Source: Yoonia sediminilitoris
GTDB taxonomy: Bacteria > Pseudomonadota > Alphaproteobacteria > Rhodobacterales > Rhodobacteraceae
Direction of reading: 5' to 3'
Length of the DNA stretch: 64,000 nt
NCBI RefSeq assembly: GCF_003058085.1
Contig: NZ_QBUD01000010.1
Location: 62,001 to 126,000, forward strand
Translations under genes and position numbers: made by a program
In this document: in pieces, positions 26,808 to 35,500 of the stretch
Layout: each line of letters opens with the position of its first letter
How positions within the stretch are numbered: position 1 is the first letter of the stretch
The notes under the pieces: generated by a model
Databases searched by the model: none
What the model was told of the DNA's origin: nothing
The model's input: only the letters and a program-made list of their open reading frames with translations

Positions 26808-29453
26808 ATGGACAAAGCTACACAGGAATTCTTGGATCGCGCCGATGCCGGCCGTACTTTGGCCAGACTACTGGTCGACATGGAACTGGATCGCCCGCTA
26901 ATCTATGCGCTGCCCCGCGGGGGTGTGCCGGTGGCCGTCGAGGTCGCCAAAAGGTTGGGCGCGCCGCTTGATCTTTTGCTGGTGCGCAAAATCGGCGCGC
27001 CACGCAATCCCGAAGTCGCCCTTGGCGCGTTGGTCGAAGGCGCAGACGAGCAGATCGTCATCAACGAAGATGTCCGCCGTCTGTCCGGGGCGGATGATGC
27101 CTATATCGCGCAGGCCGTGGCCGACCAGCGGGCCGAACTTAACCGTCGCAAGACGCGTTATCTGGGCGACCGCGCGCGTCCTGACCCAACCGGCAGAACG
27201 GTCGTTGTCGTTGATGACGGTCTGGCAACGGGTGCGACGATGAAGGCCGCACTGATCGGTCTGAAGCGCGCCAAGCCCGCGCGGATCATTGTCGCCCTGC
27301 CCGTCGCGCCCAAGTCCGCGTTGGACGATATCTACGATCAGGCAGATGACATTGTCTGTGTCTATCCTGTCACCGCTTTTCGCGGTGTGGGCGGCTTCTA
27401 CAGGGACTTTCATCAGTTGTCGGACGATGAAACCGTAGGTTTGCTGAATTCGGTCACGCCCGAAACCGCGCAAAAAGAGCAGAAAAGCTACAAACGCCAG
27501 ATTACGATTCCCCCCATGGGGCTGGCCGGCGATCTGACGGTGCCCAAGAACCCACAGGGCATCGTGCTTTTCGCCCATGGCAGCGGGTCCAGCAGGCTTA
27601 GCCCGCGCAATACATATGTCGCCGAAAAATTGAATGCACAGGGGTTCGCAACCCTGCTGTTCGACCTGTTGACCCCCGAGGAAGGCGAGGATCGCCGCAA
27701 TGTCTTTGACATTCCGCTGCTGGCTGATCGCGTCGTCGAGGCAACGATCTGGATCACATCAGAGCCCGATCTTGAGGACCTGCCACTGGGCCTGTTCGGG
27801 GCAAGTACCGGTGCGGCGGCAGCCCTTGTCGCAGCTGCAGAACTCAGAGGTCGGGTTGCTGCGGTGGTGTCACGCGGTGGTCGTCCGGACCTTGCGATGG
27901 CATTCCTGCCGCAGGTTTCAAGCCCGACCCTTCTGATCGTGGGCGGCGATGACCATGATGTCATTACCTTGAACCAACAGGCACTTGCGGCACTGACATG
28001 TACCAAAAAGCTGGAAATCGTCCCAGGCGCGGGCCATCTGTTCGAAGAGCCGGGCACATTGGACGACGCAATCGACCGCGCCGCTGACTGGTTCAACACA
28101 CACCTGCGCAAGAAAGCGTTCAAATTCCCCAAGACGCCGCCGCCGACCCGGATCGAGACAGAGCTTTCCATCCTGACAGACGCCGCCGAGCCATTGCCGG
28201 CGATCAATGACCCTGAATTTGCGCAGGCTTTTGACCGGTTCGGATCAAAACGGGTCGTACTGTTGGGCGAATCCTCGCATGGCACCTCGGAATTCTATAA
28301 CGCCCGCGCAGCCATCACCCGGCGACTTGTTCAGGAACACGGGTTTTCCATTGTCGCGGTAGAGGCCGACTGGCCCGATGCCGCCGCTGTTGATCGACAC
28401 ATTCGCCAGCGGCGGCATGAACCGATGAAAGACAGTGCCTTTGCGCGCTTTCCCACCTGGATGTGGCGCAATGTTGAATTCGAAGCCTTCACCCGTTTTC
28501 TGAAACTGCATAACGAAACCAAGTCGATGGAGGACCGCGTCGCATTCTATGGGCTCGACCTTTACAATATGCGCGCCTCGATCGCCGCTGTACTGGCCTA
28601 TCTGGATCGGGTCGATGAGACCGCCGCAGCGGTTGCGCGGTCCCGCTATGCCTGTCTGGAGCCATGGTCGCGCGCGCCTGCCGCCTACGGGCGCGCGGCA
28701 CTGACGCGCGGGTTCTCTGTCTGCGAAAAGGCAGTGTCTGAAATCCTTCTCGATCTGTTCCGGAAAGAGTTGGAGTATATCGCCAAAGACGGCGATCAGT
28801 TCTTTGACGCCACCCAGAACGCCCGGTTGGTCGCCAATGCCGAGCGCTATTATCGCGTGATGTATTACGGGTCGCAGCAGTCATGGAACCTGCGCGACCA
28901 GCATATGTTCCAGACCCTGCGCGACATCCTTGAACATGCTGGGCCCGACAAAAAGGCCGTGGTCTGGGCACATAATTCGCATATCGGCGACGCGCGGCAT
29001 ACGGATATGGGCCGCAGCCGTGGCGAGTGGAATATCGGCCAACTGTGTCGGCAGGAATATGGCGACGATGCCGCCCTGATCGGCTTTGGTACAGCGTCGG
29101 GCACGGTGGCCGCTGCATCGGAATGGGATGACCCGATGGAAATCAAGACCATCCGCCCACCGCTGCCGGGCAGCTATGAAGCAATCTGTCAGGCGATCGA
29201 ACCGGAACGGTTTCTGTGGGACTTCAAAAAGCCGCAGAAAGCCGGATTCCTTGATCTTGTCTCACAACCCCGGCTGGAACGCTACATCGGCGTTATCTAT
29301 CGCCCGGAAACCGAAAGGGCGAGCCATTACAGCTATGCCGATCTGTCCAGCCAATATGACGCGTTCGTCTGGTTCGACCGGACGAATGCGGTGTCCCCGC
29401 TCGCTGCGCTGACCAATGTGGCAGAGGACGAAACCTATCCGTTTGGGCTGTGA
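26808..29453 (+). CDS. Phosphoribosyltransferase - alpha/beta hydrolase - erythromycin esterase-like fusion
   Basis: 881 residues, three modules. Residues about 1-215 are a type I phosphoribosyltransferase-like domain, with ALPRGGVPVAVEVAK near 40 and the PRPP loop VVVVDDGLATGATM near 131. Residues about 225-440 are a dienelactone-hydrolase-like alpha/beta hydrolase, with VLFAHGSGSSR, the nucleophile elbow LFGASTGAAA near 329 and the late histidine in VPGAGHLFEEPG. Residues about 450-881 match the erythromycin esterase/EreB-like family: VVLLGESSHGTSEF near 486, VEADWPDAAAVDRHIR, AHNSHIGDARHTDMG. Fusions of this kind are known in alphaproteobacteria, but the substrate is not. It is likely the first gene before the Hsp20 and Deg genes. 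Confidence 0.88.
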   Translation: MDKATQEFLDRADAGRTLARLLVDMELDRPLIYALPRGGVPVAVEVAKRLGAPLDLLLVRKIGAPRNPEVALGALVEGADEQIVINEDVRRLSGADDAYIAQAVADQRAELNRRKTRYLGDRARPDPTGRTVVVVDDGLATGATMKAALIGLKRAKPARIIVALPVAPKSALDDIYDQADDIVCVYPVTAFRGVGGFYRDFHQLSDDETVGLLNSVTPETAQKEQKSYKRQITIPPMGLAGDLTVPKNPQGIVLFAHGSGSSRLSPRNTYVAEKLNAQGFATLLFDLLTPEEGEDRRNVFDIPLLADRVVEATIWITSEPDLEDLPLGLFGASTGAAAALVAAAELRGRVAAVVSRGGRPDLAMAFLPQVSSPTLLIVGGDDHDVITLNQQALAALTCTKKLEIVPGAGHLFEEPGTLDDAIDRAADWFNTHLRKKAFKFPKTPPPTRIETELSILTDAAEPLPAINDPEFAQAFDRFGSKRVVLLGESSHGTSEFYNARAAITRRLVQEHGFSIVAVEADWPDAAAVDRHIRQRRHEPMKDSAFARFPTWMWRNVEFEAFTRFLKLHNETKSMEDRVAFYGLDLYNMRASIAAVLAYLDRVDETAAAVARSRYACLEPWSRAPAAYGRAALTRGFSVCEKAVSEILLDLFRKELEYIAKDGDQFFDATQNARLVANAERYYRVMYYGSQQSWNLRDQHMFQTLRDILEHAGPDKKAVVWAHNSHIGDARHTDMGRSRGEWNIGQLCRQEYGDDAALIGFGTASGTVAAASEWDDPMEIKTIRPPLPGSYEAICQAIEPERFLWDFKKPQKAGFLDLVSQPRLERYIGVIYRPETERASHYSYADLSSQYDAFVWFDRTNAVSPLAALTNVAEDETYPFGL

Positions 29454-29547
29454 TCTGTTCCGATCTCGCCGGACACCGGCCCAACGGATGTACTGAAACC
29501 GCCGTACGACCTTGGGCGGCAGATTTGGAAACAAAAGGAGTATCAGA

Positions 29548-29991
29548 ATGCAACGGTCTGCTTTTTCACCATGGGCCTATCACGACCCATTCGCCGACAT
29601 GCGCCGCCTGCAAGGCGCCATGAACCGGATATTCGACGGCTCGCGCACCCCTGCCCGTTCAGGGACCTATCCACCGGTCAATTTCTGGGCCGGACAGGAC
29701 AGTGTCGTGATGTCAACCGAACTGCCCGGTCTTGGCGAACAGGACATCGAGATGACTGTCAAGGACAGCATGATCTCGATCCGTGGTACCTACCCTGATG
29801 CCGAAACCGGTGACGATATCGTCTGGCATCGCCGCGAACGCCCAGCCGGATCGTTCTTGCGGTCTATCGAACTGCCATTCCGGGTCGACCCCAACCAGAT
29901 TGACGCCCGCTTTGCCAACGGGGTCCTGACGGTCGAAATGCAGCGCCCCGAAGACGACAAGCCCAAGCACATCCAGATCAAAGCGTCCTGA
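29548..29991 (+). CDS. Hsp20/alpha-crystallin family small heat-shock protein (1)
   Basis: 147 residues, with the ATG at 29548 chosen because AAAGGAG lies seven bases upstream. The N-terminus (FSPWAYHDPFADMRRLQGAMNRIF) is the short oligomerisation arm. The alpha-crystallin domain runs from about 45 to 140 (VMSTELPGLGEQDIEMTV ... FLRSIELPFRVDPNQIDARFANGVLTVEMQRPE). A C-terminal I-x-I-like anchor, HIQIKAS, follows. It is an ATP-independent holdase against aggregation, a role known from the family. It is the first of three consecutive paralogues, 94 bases after the triple fusion gene; that gap holds no obvious terminator or RNA thermometer. Confidence 0.93.
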   Translation: MQRSAFSPWAYHDPFADMRRLQGAMNRIFDGSRTPARSGTYPPVNFWAGQDSVVMSTELPGLGEQDIEMTVKDSMISIRGTYPDAETGDDIVWHRRERPAGSFLRSIELPFRVDPNQIDARFANGVLTVEMQRPEDDKPKHIQIKAS

Positions 29992-30017
29992 CCCCGCAAA
30001 AAAGGAGGAGGAAAATC

Positions 30018-30419
30018 ATGGCACAGGAAGTCACCACACAGGACACAACCGATATCGCACGGCCAAACGGCGAAACAGCGCCGACGGTTCCCACATTTGT
30101 GCCCGCAGTCGATATTTTCGAGCAGGGTGAAATCACTGTTATCCTTGCAGATATGCCCGGCGTAAAGTCCGATGGTATCGAAGTTACGCTCGAACGTCAG
30201 GTCCTGACCCTGCGCGGCACGGTCACGCCACATGAACCCGAGGGGTATCGCCGCCTGTCATCGGAATACCGCGAAGGCGATTACCTGCGCGCCTTTACGC
30301 TGTCTGACGAAATTGATCTGGGCAGTATCAATGCGGCCTTCAAGAATGGGGTCCTGCGGCTGGAATTGCCGCGCGCGGCCGAGGCAAAGCCAAAGAAAAT
30401 CACAGTCAAGGCGGCTTGA
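30018..30419 (+). CDS. Hsp20/alpha-crystallin family small heat-shock protein (2)
   Basis: 133 residues after a strong AAAGGAGGAGG site 26 bases past the first Hsp20. Residues about 30-120 form the alpha-crystallin domain: VPAVDIFEQGEITVILADMPGVKSDG, RQVLTLRGTV, LRAFTLSDEIDLGSINAAFKNGVLRLELP. The C-terminus KKITVKAA carries the I-x-V anchor. The N-terminal arm is Thr/Ala-rich and short, unlike the other two copies, so this is the most divergent of the set and could be an accessory member in mixed oligomers. Confidence 0.92.
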   Translation: MAQEVTTQDTTDIARPNGETAPTVPTFVPAVDIFEQGEITVILADMPGVKSDGIEVTLERQVLTLRGTVTPHEPEGYRRLSSEYREGDYLRAFTLSDEIDLGSINAAFKNGVLRLELPRAAEAKPKKITVKAA

Positions 30420-30462
30420 TAGGCCCATTCAACCGATCAAACCCAATCAAGGAGATGGAAAC

Positions 30463-30969
30463 ATGCATATCAGCGATCTGATCCCTTGGGGCCGGGACAA
30501 AAAACAGGCCCCCCCGCAAGAAGACAACCGCGCGGTCAACCCAATGGTTTCCTTGCAGCGCGACATCAACCATGTGTTTGATGACTTTTGGCGCAAGGTC
30601 GAAAGTGACTGGAACGGCGGCGACGCGGTGGGCATGTCCGGCCCCAGCACCGACATCACCGAGACGGAAAAAAGTATTGATGTCTCGATCGAACTGCCGG
30701 GTATGACGGAAAAGGACATCGACATTTCGCTGTCCAGCAATGCGATGACCATCCGCGGCGAAAAAAAGGTGGAGCACGAAGAAGAGCGCAAGGGCATCTA
30801 TATGTCAGAGCGGTCCTATGGGTCGTTTTATCGGACGGTTCCCCTGCCCGCCGGTGTTGATCCTGACAAGGCCGATGCGAAATTCAAGAACGGTGTGCTG
30901 ACTGTCAGCCTCCCCAAGACAGCCGAGGCACAGGCCAACATCAAACGCATTCCGGTCAAAGCCGCATAA
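30463..30969 (+). CDS. Hsp20/alpha-crystallin family small heat-shock protein (3)
   Basis: 168 residues from the ATG at 30463, after GGAGATGG; the frame is open further upstream, but inside the previous gene. The N-terminal arm contains MHISDLIPWGRDKKQ and a helix with VSLQRDINHVFDDFWRKV. The alpha-crystallin domain (about 60-155) includes VSIELPGMTEKDIDISLSSN, TIRGEKK, and FYRTVPLPAGVDPDKADAKFKNGVLTVSLPK. The C-terminus has IKRIPVKAA. This is the class A-like copy, the closest to the standard bacterial IbpA/HspH length. It lies 43 bases after the second copy and 58 bases before the Deg protease, consistent with one stress operon. Confidence 0.93.
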   Translation: MHISDLIPWGRDKKQAPPQEDNRAVNPMVSLQRDINHVFDDFWRKVESDWNGGDAVGMSGPSTDITETEKSIDVSIELPGMTEKDIDISLSSNAMTIRGEKKVEHEEERKGIYMSERSYGSFYRTVPLPAGVDPDKADAKFKNGVLTVSLPKTAEAQANIKRIPVKAA

Positions 30970-31027
30970 TCCATTGCCCGGGGCGGGCGCTGCCTGCCCC
31001 GGCGCCGTGACCCACAGGAGAAGGGAA

Positions 31028-32431
31028 ATGACACCATCTGCAAGCCAGCTTGGTCGCACATTGGCCGCGATCTGCATTTTTGTGCTGACATACGCCACCC
31101 CGATTGCCGCGCAACCGCTTGAACGACCCTTGTATCTGAATGACGACGGGCTGCCGACACTGGCACCATTGTTGTCCGAAGTCACACCCGCTGTTGTCAA
31201 TATCTCGGTCGAAAGCCACCAGTCGGTCGAGATGAATCCGCTTTTCAACGACCCGTTCTTCCGGCGGTTCTTTGATATGCAACCAATGCCGCAACAGCCC
31301 GAAGAGCGCCAAAGAATGAGTTCGGGGTCAGGCGTCATCATTGATGCCCAAGAGGGCTATATCCTGACCAATCATCACGTCATCGAAAATGGCGACCGGA
31401 TTGTCGTGACGCTCAAAAACCGGCAAAGTTTCGATGCCGAATTGGTCGGCAGCGACCCCGGCACCGATATTGCGTTGGTCAAGATTGACGCAGATGGTCT
31501 TACCGCGCTTGAGCTGGGCGACAGTGACCGTTTGCAGGTCGGAGATTATGTTCTTGCGATCGGCAATCCCTTTGGGCTGGGTCAGACCGTCACATCCGGC
31601 ATCGTCAGCGCGTTGGGGCGCAGCGGGCTGAATATCGAAGGCTACGAGGACTTCATTCAGACCGATGCGTCGATCAATCCGGGCAATTCCGGTGGGGCGC
31701 TGGTCACGCTGGACGGACGCCTGATCGGCATCAATACCGCGATTATCGCCCCCTCCGGCGGCAATGTGGGGATTGGATTTGCCGTGCCCGCCAACATGGC
31801 CGATGCGGTCTTTGATCAACTTGTTGAATTTGGCGAAGTGCAGCGCGGTCAGCTTGGTGTCACGGTTCAGGATTTCACCCCCGATCTGGCAGATGCTTTG
31901 GGCATCGAGACCGGCGTCGGCGCTATTGTGACGCAGGTACAACCTGACAGCGCCGCAGAGCGGGCCGGTCTGCAACCCGGTGATTTGATCGTGTCCGTCG
32001 ATGGGCGCGCCGTTGCCGGATCGGCAGACCTGCGCAGCCAGATCGGGCTGAAGCGGCTTGGCAGGCGTGTCGAAATCGAGATTATCCGCGATGGCGCGCC
32101 AATGACGCTGGAAGCCATTCTGAGCCGGGGCGCACGCAGCATGGCCAGTGCAGATGAAAACTCGCTGGGCAGGCTGTCAGGGGCACAACTCCGCAACATG
32201 GAGCCGGGCGACCCGCTTTATGGTCAGGTTTCAGGGGTCTTGGTCGCGCGTTTGGACCCGGGCAGCCGTGCCGCCGGTTCAGGCCTTGAGGCAGGCGACA
32301 TCATCCTTGCCGTCAATCAGGTGCCTGTCACATCGGTGGCCGCGTTGCGCGCGCAGCTTGAACAAACCAGCGGCGTGCTCGCTTTGACAGTTCAGCGCGG
32401 GTCTGCGCGCATCTTCCTGGTTTTGCGCTAA
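31028..32431 (+). CDS. Periplasmic Deg-family serine protease/chaperone
   Basis: 467 residues with a signal peptide (LGRTLAAICIFVLTYATPIAAQ), so the enzyme acts in the periplasm. The trypsin-like domain has the triad His in LTNHHVIEN (about 117), Asp in DPGTDIALVKI (about 147) and Ser in NPGNSGGAL (about 222). Two PDZ domains follow, one including QLGVTVQDFTPDLADALG and AAERAGLQPGDLIVSVDGRAV, and a second ending GDIILAVNQVPVTS. Family function is degradation or refolding of damaged envelope proteins. The length fits DegQ/DegP of alphaproteobacteria. The ATG follows GGAGAAGG. It ends the Hsp20 operon, pairing cytosolic and periplasmic protein quality control. Confidence 0.94.
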   Translation: MTPSASQLGRTLAAICIFVLTYATPIAAQPLERPLYLNDDGLPTLAPLLSEVTPAVVNISVESHQSVEMNPLFNDPFFRRFFDMQPMPQQPEERQRMSSGSGVIIDAQEGYILTNHHVIENGDRIVVTLKNRQSFDAELVGSDPGTDIALVKIDADGLTALELGDSDRLQVGDYVLAIGNPFGLGQTVTSGIVSALGRSGLNIEGYEDFIQTDASINPGNSGGALVTLDGRLIGINTAIIAPSGGNVGIGFAVPANMADAVFDQLVEFGEVQRGQLGVTVQDFTPDLADALGIETGVGAIVTQVQPDSAAERAGLQPGDLIVSVDGRAVAGSADLRSQIGLKRLGRRVEIEIIRDGAPMTLEAILSRGARSMASADENSLGRLSGAQLRNMEPGDPLYGQVSGVLVARLDPGSRAAGSGLEAGDIILAVNQVPVTSVAALRAQLEQTSGVLALTVQRGSARIFLVLR

Positions 32432-32482
32432 CCCCGCCAAACGTTTGCTTCAATGACAAACAGTTATTTCCCAAGACGCGAT

Positions 32483-32502
32483 CTGCTGGTTTAATCCAGC
32501 AG
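32483..32502. terminator. Possible shared stem-loop at a convergent gene end
   Basis: CTGCTGG-TTTAAT-CCAGCAG forms a seven-base-pair stem with a six-base loop, straddling the stop codon of the minus-strand histidine kinase gene and 52 bases after the Deg gene. No T-run follows on either strand, so a Rho-independent role is doubtful. Confidence 0.25.
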
Positions 32503-35500
32503 GTCGCGCAGGGTCTTGGCCAATTCATTCAGGCTGTAGGGTTTACGCAAGATCGGATGGCGTTTGCGGGCAAACCCGTCCACCACCTCGTTTCCGTCGG
32601 CGTATCCCGTCGCCAAGAGCACCTTGAGAGCGGGGTTGATTTTCAGTGCCTTATCGGCGACGTCGAAACCGGTCATACCGCCGGGCATCACAACATCTGA
32701 AAGTACGAGCGCAATCCGGTCATTGCCTTGCAGAATTTCCAGCGCCTCTGGCCCGTTCTCGGCCGCCAACGTTTGGTAGCCGAGACCATTCAGCCGATTG
32801 ACGGTCAGCCGCCTGACGCGCGGGTCATCCTCAACCACCAGAATGGTTTCGTTGCGTGATTGCGGGATCTTGGCCTGTTTCGACTTGGCTACCGCAGGCG
32901 CCGCTGCGGCTTTGACAGCGGGCGGAATATACAGGGTGACGGTCGTGCCAAGACCCTCTTCGCTATAGATTGCGACATGACCACCTGACTGTTTGACAAA
33001 ACCATAGACCATGCTGAGCCCAAGGCCATATCCCGCACCAAGGCCTTTGGTTGTGAAAAACGGCTCGAACACGCGGGGGGTCAATGCGTTGGGTATGCCC
33101 ATGCCTGTATCGGTCACAGACAGGGCAACATAGGGGCCGGGGTCCACATCCACCTGCGTGGCCGCGTAATCACTATCCAGAACCACGTTTCTGGTCTGAA
33201 TTGTCAGGGTGCCGCCGTCTGGCATTGCATCACGGGCATTGATCGCAAGGTTCAGGATCGCATTTTCGACCTGACCGGGGTCGGTCACTGTCAGACTGAG
33301 ATCATCGGCAAGTTCGGTCTTGACCGATATGTCATCCCCTAGTGTGCGCACCAAAATTGGCTTGACCGCAATCACCAGATCATTCAGCGACACGGTCGCG
33401 GGCTCAAGCGACTGTTTGCGCGAAAAGGCCAGCAGTTGCGTGGTCAGCTTGGCACCCAGTTCAGAGGCTTCCAGCGCTTCAGCCAGCAACTCTTTGGACG
33501 AGCGATCATCAAGCTCCATTTCAAGTAGTTCCAGATTGCCGATGATCACGGTCAGCAGGTTGTTGAAGTCATGCGCCAGACCACCGGTCAGCTGGCCGAC
33601 TGCCTCCATTTTCTGGGCGCGCGCCAAGGCATCCCGGCGTTTCATGTCTTCGGTCAGATCATGCACAATGCCGGTGAAATTCCTCTCGCCGTCAATCCAC
33701 CATTCGGCGACATTCAGGCGGATCGGTACCTCTGATCCATCCTTGTGGCGGGCGTACATCTCGCGACCAATGCCAATGATTTTTTTCTCTCCGGTTTCGA
33801 GGTAATGCGCCATGTAGCCATCATGTTGGCTTTGGTCGGGTTCCGGCATCAGCATCTTGACGTTCTGGCCAATCACCTCTGAGCTGTTGTAGCCCAGAAT
33901 GGTGCGTGCGGCAGGGCTGTAGCTGGTAACGATGCCCTGTGAATCAATGGTGATAATCGCCTCGGGCGCTGCGTCCAGAATGGCGCTGAGCCGTGCTTCG
34001 CGTTCTTCCAGACCCTGCTGGATTTTCTGCCGTTCGGTGATGTCTTCCATAGCCATGAGAATAAGTCTGTTGCCATGGGTCTCGGACTTCATCTGACGGG
34101 CATTGACCAGAACGCTGCGTTTGCCAAGGTCGGCCACCTCGATCTGGATTTCATGCCCTTCCACGGTCGTCTTGTCGGGCAATATCCGTTCAAGCAACTT
34201 GCGCAAGTCAGGCTGGTTCCACTGCCCGCCTTGCAGATTGAACAACTGCTTGCCTTGCACGGCCTTTGATGTTGTCTGAAAGATGGAACAAAATGATCGG
34301 CTGGCCCTGACCACGCACAGATCCTCGTCCAGAACCAGCATCGGTTCACGCACTGTCCCAATGATGTCTTCAGCAAATTGCAACGCGGATTCGTTTGACT
34401 GCTGCAACGCCTTGAGGTCGCTCACATCCGAAAAGGTGACAACAAAGCCATCGATTTTCCCGTCCTGTGTCCGGTAGGGCAGGATGCGGCGAATGAACCA
34501 TTTGCCGTCGGTGGCCTGCACTTCTAACTCGATCGTGTTCAGATCCACGAGAACCTTGAGAGAGTCCTCAATCAAGGAAGGGTCGTTGATCTTGCCCGTG
34601 ATATCACTGAACGGGCGGCCGACATCATTGGCAATGACGTTGAACAGCTGTCTGGTGGCGGGGGTGAAACGCATGATCTTGAGGTCACGGTCCAGAAACA
34701 GGGTCGCAATCCCCGAGCTGGACAGCAGGTTATTGAGATCATCGGTCAGGTGATGCTCGTCTTCGACCTTTTGCTGAAGCTGGGAGTTCAGCATTGTCAA
34801 TTCTTCGTTCAGCGATTGCAGTTCTTCCTTGGACGTTTCCAGTTCTTCGTTGGTCGACTGGAATTCTTCGTTCATCGACATCGCTTCTTCGTTCGAGGCC
34901 TTCAATTCCTCGGACGAACGTTCATATTCGCGGATCGTGTTCTGCAACTCCTGACGGGTGGCTTCCAGTTCCAGCTCTAACTGGGTCCTGATCGGGCTGT
35001 CGTTTCCATTTTCTGCGGCTTCCTCCACGGCCTCTTTGACAGGCGCGTCCGCGAATGTCACAAGCAAGAGCTTGACCCCGTCCACCACCATCGGAAGCGC
35101 GGAAATTGTCACCAGCACACTGTGCCCCGCACGGGTCAGATTTCCCGTTGCAGTCACGTCCTGTTCGGTCTGAAAGGCGGTCCTGATCGTGCTCCCAAGC
35201 TTGGCGCGCAACCCGGGGCGGGCCATCGCCAACAGATCCTGACTGGCCTCGCCGGCGGGCACCTTGAGGTATTGATCCGCCGGCCCCTGCACAAACAATG
35301 TCTCCATGCCTGCATTGATCAAAACAGCGGCGGGTGCATATCGCTCCACGAGCAGTTTCTGGCACAGTTCGGCCAGTTGCTGCCCGTGGCTGATCTCCAT
35401 ATTGCGTGCGGCAGGTATCGCGCGGCCAAAGACCGGCGACTTGCCAAGCGGAAAGTCCAGATGCCGATGACGCGCCTTGCCCACCCGCTTGTAAACCCGG

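Noticed and set aside
29454..29547. RNA thermometer (ROSE or fourU type) before the first Hsp20 gene
   Set aside because: A CCGCC/GGCGG stem is present, but it does not pair with the AAAGGAG ribosome site, and neither the UUUU nor the ROSE anti-SD pattern was found.
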